Positions 25,069-33,204 of a stretch of DNA of 64,000 nucleotides are shown piece by piece. Every line of letters starts with the position of its first letter. The stretch's first letter is position 1. The notes beneath the pieces are model-generated. The model saw only the letters and a program-made list of their open reading frames with translations. It was not told the DNA's origin and did no database searches. Position numbers and translations under genes: made by a program. Source of the DNA: Teredinibacter turnerae T7901 (GTDB taxonomy: Bacteria > Pseudomonadota > Gammaproteobacteria > Pseudomonadales > Cellvibrionaceae); contig NC_012997.1 in NCBI RefSeq assembly GCF_000023025.1, positions 4,027,125-4,091,124 on the forward strand, read 5' to 3'.

Positions 25069-25135
25069 TTTAAATCCCAGCTATAAATTTTGATGCCGCA
25101 ACAAATTTTTTGCATGCCTTATTTTTCCGGTGCAC

Positions 25136-25147
25136 TGGATGTCCTAT
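25136..25147 (+). repeat. Repeated island motif, copy C
   Basis: CTGGATGTCCTATTTTAT shares the GGATGTCCTATT core with copies A and B. It lies right at the stop codon of the Sel1-like gene (stop 25149-25151). A weaker relative, CTGGATACCCTATC, lies at the 5' edge of the group II intron remnant (about 24654). Confidence 0.65.
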
Positions 25148-25148
25148 T

Positions 25149-25757
25149 TTATTTTCGGCCGCTTAATTTATTCTCCAGCACTGCAATTAAACCATTCAGA
25201 TATTTTGCTTGTGCGCTTCCTTTTTTAGCAAAACCAAGGAGTCTCTTAGACCAATAAAGTTGATTGTATAACTCAGATTCATCACCTTTATATATATCGA
25301 ATATCTTGGATACGGATATAACATTCGAAAAGGAGGCTCCATATAAATAATAATCTATTGCTAGCTCAGTATTGCTGTCCACATAAAAATCACCTAAATA
25401 GTTATATGCATAAATAATCGCTTCCTGCTCATCACTTTTTAAAATAACTTCCCGAAGATACGCTATAGCTTTATCGTGATTCCAAACAATTATCTTGTTT
25501 ACACACAAAGAAGAAAAACTTAGCCGAGCATCAAGACTGCCCTGCGCGACAGACAACTCCAACCACTTTTGAGAGCTTTCAACATCATCCAACCCCCAAT
25601 AAAAATGCTCGAACAACCTATAGGAAGCAGTAGCATCACCATGCTCCGATTGCTTTTGTAGGCCGGAGAATTCGTTTTCATCCAAATAAAAACTAGCATT
25701 AGTGACGATAGAAAACCCCAGCATTATTACAAATGAGACAACCTTGTTCAGGTTCAT
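25149..25757 (-). CDS. Secreted protein with Sel1/TPR-like repeats
   Basis: A 202-residue exported protein with a signal peptide (MNLNKVVSFVIMLGFSIVTNA). The rest is a helical repeat protein: FSGLQKQSEHGDATASYRLFEHFYWG, then SSQKWLELSVAQGSLDARLSF and AKKGSAQAKYLNGLI carry the A-x-x-G-x-x-x-A spacing of Sel1-like repeats. Such proteins are periplasmic scaffolds for protein binding. An in-frame ATG exists at 25790; the start at 25757 is chosen because the signal peptide begins there. It neighbours the pseudogene copy of the glycine-zipper lipoprotein. Confidence 0.65.
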   Translation of the reverse strand: MNLNKVVSFVIMLGFSIVTNASFYLDENEFSGLQKQSEHGDATASYRLFEHFYWGLDDVESSQKWLELSVAQGSLDARLSFSSLCVNKIIVWNHDKAIAYLREVILKSDEQEAIIYAYNYLGDFYVDSNTELAIDYYLYGASFSNVISVSKIFDIYKGDESELYNQLYWSKRLLGFAKKGSAQAKYLNGLIAVLENKLSGRK

Positions 25758-25829
25758 TGCTTTCTTCTTCGTGATGTAAAAATCTTCCATTTGGCAGTAT
25801 CGGGAAAAACTCGATAGTAACCCCGAGAG

Positions 25830-26260
25830 GAAGTTCTATAGCTGCTACGAAATAATTTTCATTTGGTCTACAACTCCCAACAGGGTGTTATCTGATCATC
25901 TAACCCAGCAGCCCCATTTTTAGGTTCACAAAACCGTATCCTGTAAGAGCAAACACTGCGAGCTCTTGAGTTTCAACGTGAGTGATCGAATTACGTAAAA
26001 CCCGAGGGATATCTACATTAGGCCTGGGCGTAGCTTCGACAATAGCTTTGGCAACACCTTCGCTGATCGCTACCCCGAAGGCTATCCCTATCGGACCCAT
26101 GCTTCCGGCCATTATCAGGCCAGCAGTCGGTCCCCTACCTCAAAAATGTATCCTGTGATCAACAGACATCGCTAGTGCTACGACAGACGGGCTTGCCTTC
26201 CCCAAAAAACTATTGCAGACGGCATTGTACTTGCTAAGTACTTGATTAAATCACAGCGTT
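25830..26260 (-). pseudogene. Decayed duplicate of the glycine-zipper lipoprotein gene
   Basis: Clear similarity to the gene at 17879-18511 on the same strand: the glycine zipper reads MAGSMGPIGIAFGVAISEGV, followed by VDIPRVLRNSITHVETQE. The signal-peptide region is deleted: the CTATTGCAG end runs directly into ACGGCATTGTAC, which in the intact copy lies upstream of the gene. The region after YGFVNLK is frameshifted and shortened. No start codon with a signal remains, so it cannot make the lipoprotein. Confidence 0.8.
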
Positions 26261-26367
26261 TATTTCGCACCAGTTAATCAATGGCCTTGATCTTCCCTCT
26301 TACACAATTTTCACCCCAATACACACACCAAACTAGACACCTATGAAGCTCAGCGGCTCTTCATTCT

Positions 26368-27216
26368 CTACTTGCCATATTCCAAGGCCCAGCTGTAAAG
26401 CTGATTCTTTTTCTCGCCGGTAATTTTGGCTGCGATATTCGCGGCTTGCTTTACGGGTAATTCCGCCAGCAGTACTGTCATAATTTTTTCGGCGTCTGCA
26501 CTTATTCCCGGGGTATCGCTTTGCGGCTCAAGGTAGCCGTGCACCATAACCACCATTTCCCCTTTTAATTGATTGGCATCTGTTGCAAAGATTGTTTCGA
26601 GTTCGGCAAAGGTGGAGGCAATAAAGGTTTCAAAGGTTTTACTGATTTCGCGCGCGAGTACTACTTCTCGCAGTGCGCCAAAGGCGTCGCCCATTGCGCG
26701 AATGGAGTCTTCTATGCGATGGGGGGATTCATAGAAGATCAAGGTACGGGGGTCTTTCGCTAGGGCGTCGAGCTTGGCTGCGCGGGCGCCGGTTTTAGCA
26801 GGCAGAAACCCTTCGAAGGAGAAACGGTCTGAAGGTAGGCCAGAGGCGCTCAACGCGGCGACTAATGCGCAGGCTCCTGGGATGGGTATCACCTTATAGC
26901 CGGCGTCCCGTGCGGTTTTCACTAAGCGATAGCCGGGGTCGGAGATAAGCGGGGTGCCAGCATCTGAGATGAGCGCGACATTTTGACCTTGCGCCAGGCG
27001 TTCAATCAGGCGCTGAGTCTGTTGCTCGTTGCTGTGGTCGTGATATGGGGTTAATGGCGTGCTGATATTGAAATATTGGCAAAGTCGCGCACTGTGTCTT
27101 GTGTCTTCGGCGGCTATAATGTCGGCCTTTTGCAGCACATCGAGGGCGCGCTTACTGATATCCTCGAGGTTGCCGATGGGTGTGGCTACGATGTAAAGCG
27201 CATTCATTGAGTTCAT
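26368..27216 (-). CDS. rsmI: 16S rRNA (cytidine1402-2'-O)-methyltransferase RsmI
   Basis: A 282-residue SAM-dependent methyltransferase of the tetrapyrrole-methylase fold. RsmI methylates the ribose of C1402 in the ribosomal decoding centre. Diagnostic blocks are IVATPIGNLEDIS, AAEDTRHSARL, and ALISDAGTPLISDPGYRLV. The length is normal. Either ATG (27216 or 27207) is possible. It diverges from lpoA with only 38 bp between start codons, the standard gammaproteobacterial arrangement. It marks the right end of the accessory island. Confidence 0.96.
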   Translation of the reverse strand: MNSMNALYIVATPIGNLEDISKRALDVLQKADIIAAEDTRHSARLCQYFNISTPLTPYHDHSNEQQTQRLIERLAQGQNVALISDAGTPLISDPGYRLVKTARDAGYKVIPIPGACALVAALSASGLPSDRFSFEGFLPAKTGARAAKLDALAKDPRTLIFYESPHRIEDSIRAMGDAFGALREVVLAREISKTFETFIASTFAELETIFATDANQLKGEMVVMVHGYLEPQSDTPGISADAEKIMTVLLAELPVKQAANIAAKITGEKKNQLYSWALEYGK

Positions 27217-27254
27217 TTGTTATATTTCGCGGTTTGTTAACTTTGGGAGAGCCC

Positions 27255-29129
27255 GTGTTGCCGAGTTTTACATTTTTGCGCCCACTGGTACTGGCCAGTG
27301 GCATGTTGCTGCTAGCGAGTTGTGGGAACCAGCCGGTCAAGCCAGACAACGCACAAGCTTCCCCCGCCACCTTGAGTGTCGAGGAGATCAATACACTGCT
27401 CACCGATGCAGAAGCCTCAACCGGCGAGGAACGCAACCGTTTATTGCTGCAGGCCGCCCAGGCGATGCTGCAGTCTGGCGAATTGGATTGGGCGCGCAAC
27501 ACACTGTCTAAAATTAGCTTGGCGGGGCTCTCAGCTGAGCATTATTTCACAGTCAACATGCTCAATGCAGATGTCGCATTGGCATCGGGCCGCCAGTTTA
27601 TTGCGCGGCGCTACCTTTGGGATGAGCATTTCGAACAAGTGTTGAGCGCACAACCGCTCAACAGCCAGATTTCGGCCCGAACAAAACGTGCTGCACTGTT
27701 ATACGATCTCGCTGAATATCGATTTGTGGTTGGCGAACGCATTCTGCTCGACCGGCTGCTGGAGCAAGCACCGGATGCGCAACTCGCGCGTGATGCCAAC
27801 CAGGATGCCCTGTGGCAGGCACTGATGGAATTGCCTTTAAAAGATCTACAGCTTGAAGCCCGGATGCAGAGCAACCCGGAAGCCAAAGGCTGGTTTACCT
27901 TGGCTGCGCTCAGCAAAAACAATCAGACCAATATGCGCCTGCAGCTCGAAAGCGTTGAAAACTGGGCGCTTAACTGGCCAGAGCACCCCGCCAGCCTGCG
28001 TCTGCCCGCAGACCTTCAGCTACTCAAGCAGCTAGTGGCAGAGAAACCCCAGAAAATTGCCGTGCTGTTGCCACTTTCCGGTCAGTACGCCCAGGCCTCG
28101 CAAGCCATTCGCGACGGTTTGATGGCTGCTTACTACGGCCTGGCTGCGCAAGGTGACGCCCTGCCAGACCTCCAGTATTACGATACCGAAGGACGCGACA
28201 TTAATGCGCTCTTCGATGAGGTCGTCACTCAAGGCGCGCAACTGGTGATCGGCCCATTAAGCAAAGAGAATATCGATGAACTGGCGCTGCGGCCCAGCCT
28301 GCCGGTACCGACACTGGCGTTAAACTACGCAGAACACCAGGTCGGCCTTACTGACGGGCTCTATCAGTTTGGTCTTGCGGTGGAAGACGAAGCTCGTCAG
28401 GTGGCGGAACGGGCCTGGCGAGATGGTCATCGCCGGGCACTTATTTTGGCTCCCGACGGTGGTTGGGGCGACCGCAACGTAGACACCTTCGCTGCCACTT
28501 GGCAAGCGCTTGGCGGCACCCTTGCTGGTGACTATCGGTTTAAAACCCAGAAAGACTATTCACGGATGATCGCCGAGGCAATGGACGTGACACAGAGTAA
28601 GGAGCGCGCTAGCCATATACGCGGTATTCTTGGCCAGAGCCTGGAATTCGAGCCGCGCCCGCGCAAGGATATCGACCTGATATTCCTGGTGGCCCGCCCC
28701 GCGGAAGCCCGCCAGATCAAACCCACCCTCGCATACCATTACGCAGGCAAGATTCCGGTTTACGCTACCAGCCATATTTACAACGGTGTGGACGATGCAA
28801 ATGCAGACCGCGATATGAACGGCATCCGTTTTACCACCTTGCCCTGGTTTTTTGATGGTGCTTCGGAAGAAAAACCACTGATGGACGCCTATGTGAACGG
28901 TTCAGCGGCATTTGAGCGTCTTTATGCACTTGGCGTAGACGCTTTCCACGTGTACCCTCGCCTGCGCCAGTTGGCACAGGTACGACAAGCGCATTACTAT
29001 GGCAACACCGGCCGCTTGAATCTGGATCAACAGCACAGGATAGTGCGCGAGCAAACCTGGGCGCAGTTTAAAGGCGGAAAAGCTTACGCCACGCCCACGG
29101 TTAGCTATGAAGATACCGAATCCTTTTAG
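27255..29129 (+). CDS. lpoA: LpoA, outer-membrane lipoprotein activator of PBP1A
   Basis: A 624-residue lipoprotein (LVLASGMLLLASC, lipobox LASC). The N-terminal part (about 30-230) is helical TPR-like; the C-terminal part (from about 255, KIAVLLPLSGQYAQASQAIRDG) is a periplasmic-binding-protein fold (Peripla_BP_6 / LppC). LpoA reaches through peptidoglycan to stimulate the penicillin-binding protein PBP1A. The GTG at 27255 was chosen because GGGAGA stands 6 nt upstream and it avoids overlap with rsmI. It overlaps yraN by 23 nt. Confidence 0.93.
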   Translation: MLPSFTFLRPLVLASGMLLLASCGNQPVKPDNAQASPATLSVEEINTLLTDAEASTGEERNRLLLQAAQAMLQSGELDWARNTLSKISLAGLSAEHYFTVNMLNADVALASGRQFIARRYLWDEHFEQVLSAQPLNSQISARTKRAALLYDLAEYRFVVGERILLDRLLEQAPDAQLARDANQDALWQALMELPLKDLQLEARMQSNPEAKGWFTLAALSKNNQTNMRLQLESVENWALNWPEHPASLRLPADLQLLKQLVAEKPQKIAVLLPLSGQYAQASQAIRDGLMAAYYGLAAQGDALPDLQYYDTEGRDINALFDEVVTQGAQLVIGPLSKENIDELALRPSLPVPTLALNYAEHQVGLTDGLYQFGLAVEDEARQVAERAWRDGHRRALILAPDGGWGDRNVDTFAATWQALGGTLAGDYRFKTQKDYSRMIAEAMDVTQSKERASHIRGILGQSLEFEPRPRKDIDLIFLVARPAEARQIKPTLAYHYAGKIPVYATSHIYNGVDDANADRDMNGIRFTTLPWFFDGASEEKPLMDAYVNGSAAFERLYALGVDAFHVYPRLRQLAQVRQAHYYGNTGRLNLDQQHRIVREQTWAQFKGGKAYATPTVSYEDTESF

Positions 29130-29496
29130 GACACCAACAGGAAAGCAGCCAACAGCGCGGCGAAAAACCGGCGATTTAGCGGAAGATGCCGCGCAACAAT
29201 ATCTCATTAGCCAGGGCTTAACGCCGGTAGCACGCAACTACCGCAGCAGGTTTGGTGAGATCGATTTAATCATGCAACATGCAAGTACGCTGGTGTTCGT
29301 GGAGGTGCGCTACCGCGCCAACAGTCGTTACGGCAGCTCCGCAGCCACAGTAACCGCCAGCAAACAGAACAAAATACGCCAAACTGCGCAGCAGTTTATA
29401 ATAGACAAAAAACTCTCCGCCAATCTCGCCCTGCGTTTCGATGTAGTGGGTATGAGTGGTACCCAAACCCAGTGGATTAAAGGTGCGTTTTATTAA
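29107..29496 (+). CDS. yraN: YraN family putative nuclease (UPF0102)
   Basis: A 129-residue protein of the UPF0102 family with a restriction-endonuclease-like core: GDLAEDAAQQYLISQGLTPVARNYRSRFGEIDLIMQHASTLVFVEVRYR. The E, GEIDLI (D) and VFVEVRYR (E-x-R) residues form the expected metal site. The biological role is unproven, though it may act in DNA processing. It sits between lpoA and diaA, overlapping lpoA. Confidence 0.92.
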   Translation: MKIPNPFRTPTGKQPTARRKTGDLAEDAAQQYLISQGLTPVARNYRSRFGEIDLIMQHASTLVFVEVRYRANSRYGSSAATVTASKQNKIRQTAQQFIIDKKLSANLALRFDVVGMSGTQTQWIKGAFY

Positions 29497-29525
29497 TCCA
29501 ACAGTACTTAGTCTGCCCTAACTCT

Positions 29526-30110
29526 ATGTCGCAACGCGTTTACAACATATTCCAGAAAAGTGTCGAAGCCAAAATGCAGGTTGGCGAAGAGCTTGGCCCT
29601 CTCATCGATCACGCGAGCGAGCTGATTGTCGAGTCGCTGCTGGCTGACAGAAAGGTAATGGTTTGCGGCAATGGCACATCGTCGGCGATGGCTCAAATTC
29701 TGACCTCCTGCCTGCTAGACCGCTACGAAAAAGAGCGCCCCAGTTTACCGGCCGTATGGCTCGGCAGTTCGGTCTCCACCTACACAGCCCTCGCCGCCGA
29801 TTACAACTACAGCGATATTTATGCGAAGCCCATCCGCGCCCTGGGCCAGGAAGACGACATCCTGGTGGTGATCAGCACCAGCGGCAACTCCGCCAATCTA
29901 ATCTCGGCCGTACAGGCCGCGCACGACCGCGGGGTAAAAGTGATCGCCCTCACTGGCCGCGATGGTGGGGACATTTCCAGCCTGTTGGATGTCCATGATG
30001 TGGAGATTTGCGCGGCGCTGAATTCGCGTACCCGAATTCACGAGCTGCACCTGTTAACCATCTTTTGTCTGTGCGATCTGATCGACCATAAATTATTCGG
30101 TATTGAATAG
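29526..30110 (+). CDS. diaA: DnaA initiator-associating protein DiaA (SIS domain)
   Basis: A 194-residue SIS-domain protein. The sugar-phosphate-binding loops are VCGNGTSSAMAQ and VVISTSGNSANLISAV. In the lpoA-yraN-diaA-dolP context this is DiaA, which binds DnaA and times replication initiation, rather than heptose isomerase GmhA; the two families are close. The gene ends 1 nt before dolP starts. Confidence 0.9.
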   Translation: MSQRVYNIFQKSVEAKMQVGEELGPLIDHASELIVESLLADRKVMVCGNGTSSAMAQILTSCLLDRYEKERPSLPAVWLGSSVSTYTALAADYNYSDIYAKPIRALGQEDDILVVISTSGNSANLISAVQAAHDRGVKVIALTGRDGGDISSLLDVHDVEICAALNSRTRIHELHLLTIFCLCDLIDHKLFGIE

Positions 30111-30111
30111 T

Positions 30112-30687
30112 ATGCGTTACCTGTTTGTTTGCGGTTTTCTGCTCTCAGCCTGCCTGCTTACCAGCGGCTGCGTCACCATCGTTGATGCGACTACAAGCGG
30201 GCCCATCCACACAGATCCAGGCAAGCGCAGCCTGGGTGACAAATGGGACGACGGGCAAATCAGCACGATTGTGGCGGTTAACATCCGCAAAGCGAGCGAT
30301 GAATTAGCCAGTGCTCATATCAACGTGCATACATTTAATCAGGTGGTACTGCTCACCGGCGAAGTACCGAGCAAAGCTGCTTATGAGCAGGCAGGTAAAA
30401 CTGCCCGTGCCGTGAGTCGGGTACGTCAGGTGTACAACGAGCTGCAAGTCCGCCAAGACAGCGGATTCTTCGCCCGCACCGGCGACAACTTCCTGGAAAT
30501 GAAAATAGGCACCAAGCTGATTGCCAACCGCGATATCGACTCCAGCCGGGTAAAAGTTATCGTAGAAGACCAAACGGTATACCTGATGGGCATGATGACC
30601 ATGGTTCAAGCCGAACGCATTACCGATGTGGTATCACGCACCAGCGGCGTACGCAAAGTGGTGCGTGCAATCGAATACGTAGAATAA
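30112..30687 (+). CDS. dolP: DolP (YraP), BON-domain outer-membrane lipoprotein
   Basis: A 191-residue lipoprotein (CGFLLSACLLTSGC) with two BON domains (about 45-115 and 125-190; VVLLTGEVPSKAAYEQ and TVYLMGMMTMVQAERI). DolP supports outer-membrane integrity and BAM function at division sites. The ATG at 30112 follows diaA directly; an in-frame TTG upstream is not needed. It is a distant cousin of the two-BON protein at 6549. Confidence 0.92.
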   Translation: MRYLFVCGFLLSACLLTSGCVTIVDATTSGPIHTDPGKRSLGDKWDDGQISTIVAVNIRKASDELASAHINVHTFNQVVLLTGEVPSKAAYEQAGKTARAVSRVRQVYNELQVRQDSGFFARTGDNFLEMKIGTKLIANRDIDSSRVKVIVEDQTVYLMGMMTMVQAERITDVVSRTSGVRKVVRAIEYVE

Positions 30688-30694
30688 CCCCCGT

Positions 30695-30796
30695 AGCGAA
30701 GCGCAAGCGAGCGCCCCCCAGCAGCGAGCCAAGCGAGCGTTCCCAGAAGCGAGCCAAGCGAGCGCCCGCCAGCAGCGAGCCCAAGCGAGCGCCCCC
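30695..30796. repeat. Imperfect tandem repeat of about 26 bp, four units
   Basis: Four units of the form AGCAGCGAGCCAAGCGAGCG followed by a C-rich end (CCCCCC, TTCCC, CCCGCC, CCCCC) fill the space between dolP and the thiolase gene. A 7-bp inverted repeat AGCAGTT/AACTGCT (30797-30822) at its right edge includes the thiolase stop and may help end that transcript. Confidence 0.85.
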
Positions 30797-30820
30797 AGCA
30801 GTTAAAGCGCAGCGAAACTG

Positions 30821-31999
30821 CTAAACCACCTCAACCCCCATCGCAACCCCTTCCCCACCACCAATACACAGTGCCGCTATGCCGCGCTGTTTGTTCTGGT
30901 TTTGCAGGGCTGCAATTAAGGTGACGAGAACTCTCGCGCCTGATGCCCCAAGCGGGTGACCGAGGGCACAGGCACCACCGTTTACATTCACTTTGCTGGG
31001 GTCAAGATCCAGTTCTTTCATCGCAGCCATGGTGACCACAGCAAATGCTTCATTCACTTCATATAGATCGACATCCTGCGCAGACCAGTTATTCACCTCA
31101 AGCAGCCCTTTTATGGCACCCACCGGGGCGGTGGTAAACCACTCAGGCGCCTGCGCATGCTGGCGATAACCGTGAATACGCGCGATGGGGTCGAGCTTGT
31201 GGGCGATCGCAGTGGACTCGCGCATCAACACCAGCGCTGCGGCACCATCGGAGATAGAGCTCGCATTTGCCGCAGTAACGGTACCATTGGGCTTGAATGC
31301 GGGCTTAAGTTGAGGAATTTTGTCGGGACGCGCTGCGCCAGGCTGTTCATCGGTAGCAACAACAGTTTCACCTTTGCGGGTTTTTAAGGTCACAGGGACG
31401 ATTTCCCGTTGAAAGCGGCCTTCTGTAATTGCGGCCTGCGCGCGGCGCAGAGACTCTATCGCAAATGCATCCTGTGCTTCGCGCGTAAATCCGTACTTCT
31501 CTGCGGTAGCTTCCGCGAACACGCCCATTAATTCGCCGCTGTAGGCGTCTTGCAGTCCGTCGAGAAACATATGGTCGTAGATTTGACTGTGTCCAAGGCG
31601 ATAGCCGCCCCTGGCTTTGTCGAGCATATAGGGCGCGCGACTCATATTCTCCATACCGCCCGCCACCACAATTCCTGCATCGCCCGCCATCAGCTCGCTG
31701 CACGCGAACATCACCGATTTCATCCCCGAACCGCACACTTTGTTAACCGTACTTGTGGGGGTAGATTGAGGTACACCGGCCGCGAGTGCAGCCTGCCGCG
31801 CTGGTGCCTGGCCTAGTCCCGCCGGTAGCACGCAGCCCATAATCACTTCTTTCACGTCGTCTGGGGAAACTTTAGCATCAGCCAAAGCTCCTGCGATGGC
31901 GTAACCGCCTAATGCGTGAGCAGGAACATCATTAAACACACCCTGCATTCCCCCCATTGCTGTTCTGGCCATACCTACCACAACTATCGGATCACTCAT
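30821..31999 (-). CDS. Acetyl-CoA C-acetyltransferase (thiolase)
   Basis: A 392-residue thiolase that joins or splits two acetyl-CoA units. The acyl-accepting Cys is C89 in NKVCGSGMKSV; the distal active-site blocks GGACALGHPLGASGAR and ALCIGGGEGVAM are intact. Length is normal. It stands alone, without PHB or beta-oxidation partners, so its pathway (PHB synthesis, ketone or fatty-acid turnover) is open. A GGAGGAACTGC ribosome site precedes the start. Confidence 0.93.
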   Translation of the reverse strand: MSDPIVVVGMARTAMGGMQGVFNDVPAHALGGYAIAGALADAKVSPDDVKEVIMGCVLPAGLGQAPARQAALAAGVPQSTPTSTVNKVCGSGMKSVMFACSELMAGDAGIVVAGGMENMSRAPYMLDKARGGYRLGHSQIYDHMFLDGLQDAYSGELMGVFAEATAEKYGFTREAQDAFAIESLRRAQAAITEGRFQREIVPVTLKTRKGETVVATDEQPGAARPDKIPQLKPAFKPNGTVTAANASSISDGAAALVLMRESTAIAHKLDPIARIHGYRQHAQAPEWFTTAPVGAIKGLLEVNNWSAQDVDLYEVNEAFAVVTMAAMKELDLDPSKVNVNGGACALGHPLGASGARVLVTLIAALQNQNKQRGIAALCIGGGEGVAMGVEVV

Positions 32000-32594
32000 T
32001 GCAGTTCCTCCGCAATTAAACAGATGGTTTTACTCCTAAATTGTCTGCAGAACCACAGCGCCTCAGGTTGCAAGCGCGTATGTTGGCTGCAAACAAATGG
32101 TTACGAAAATTCCTCTCGAGCGAGAGGTCGTTTTCACTGTAGTTTTAACTGACGTTTTAACTGTCGTTTTCACATAAGTGAAGCTGTACACGCATAAGAG
32201 CGAGTCGAGAGGCTCAATATGGCTTGCATGGCGCGTTTGATTTAGGCCGCGGGGTATTGGAAACACTGCGCGACGCTAATAATCTTCGGCAGGTAGTTCG
32301 CGTGTATTGGAACAGTGTAGTCAGGCAGTATTCCTGCGGCAATAATTTGGCGTTAGAGTAAACTACAATCTCTAAATAACAGGTTTGTATCGGACACACG
32401 TACCGATCAATACCCTGCTATTTTTGAAGCAACGATTGTGCGAACGTCAGGCCCGCGGCCACTGTCATCGCACTCACTGCCATAAAGTTGCGTTGCCGGT
32501 TAGAAATAAAAAATTTAACGCCGCTAAAGAAAGTAGTACAGCACTACTGGCACGTGCCACATCCATTGGCAGCTTTTACATTTGGGGAGAGATT
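32000..32594. other. Intergenic region between thiolase and lemA
   Basis: About 600 bp. It contains a hairpin CTCTCG/CGAGAG (32113-32126) directly before the 12-bp tandem repeat. ORFs called across it are fragments. The plus-strand reading that extends lemA upstream has no protein-like character. Confidence 0.6.
32130..32177. repeat. Four tandem 12-bp units (GTTTTMACTGnn)
   Basis: GTTTTCACTGTA, GTTTTAACTGAC, GTTTTAACTGTC and GTTTTCACATAA follow one another exactly. Even spacing suggests a protein-binding array or replication slippage. Confidence 0.85.
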
Positions 32595-33191
32595 ATGTCC
32601 AATTCCGGCCTTGTTATACTGGTTCTCGCGGTTGTGCTCGGTTTTTATCTAGCCGCTATTTACAACCGCCTGGTGACGCTCAAAAACCGTTACCAAAACG
32701 CATTTGCACAAATAGAAAATCAGCTCAAACGCCGCTACGACCTTATCCCCAACCTGGTTGAAACCGCAAAAGCCTATTTAAACCACGAACGCGAGACTCT
32801 GGAATCGGTAGTGAGTGCCAGAAATTCAGCCGCGCAAGCATTAACAAACGCGCAACAGAACCCCGGCGCTTCGGGGCAGATGTCGAGCCTAAGCGGAGCC
32901 GAAAACAACCTCGCCGAAGCCCTCGGCCGGTTTAACCTGGTGGTTGAGGCCTATCCTGAACTGAAAGCAAACGACACCATGGCGCAATTGAGCGAGGAGC
33001 TGTCGTCTACAGAAAACAAAGTTGCATTCGCGCGCCAGGCATTTAATGACGCAGTAACTGAATATAACGCTTACCGCGAGCGTTTCCCGCAAATACTCGT
33101 TGCGGCGAGTCTGGGCCACAGCGCATCCGCAGAGCTGCTTGAATTCGCAGATAGCGCGGCCATTCAACAACCCCCAAAAGTGTCGTTTTAA
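32595..33191 (+). CDS. LemA family protein
   Basis: A 198-residue LemA protein: one N-terminal membrane helix (VILVLAVVLGFYLAAIYNRLV), then a long four-helix bundle beginning KNRYQNAFAQIENQLKRRYDLIPNLVETAKAY, the family hallmark. GGGGAGA precedes the ATG at 32595. It is paired, as often, with the membrane M48 metalloprotease 13 nt downstream. The molecular role is unknown; links to membrane protease function are inferred from repeated pairing. Confidence 0.93.
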   Translation: MSNSGLVILVLAVVLGFYLAAIYNRLVTLKNRYQNAFAQIENQLKRRYDLIPNLVETAKAYLNHERETLESVVSARNSAAQALTNAQQNPGASGQMSSLSGAENNLAEALGRFNLVVEAYPELKANDTMAQLSEELSSTENKVAFARQAFNDAVTEYNAYRERFPQILVAASLGHSASAELLEFADSAAIQQPPKVSF

Positions 33192-33204
33192 ATAAGCTAA
33201 ACAC

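Noticed and set aside
19966-25147. Integron attC sites as explanation for the repeated motif
   Set aside because: The copies lack the paired GTTRRRY core and long imperfect palindrome of attC, and no integrase is present.
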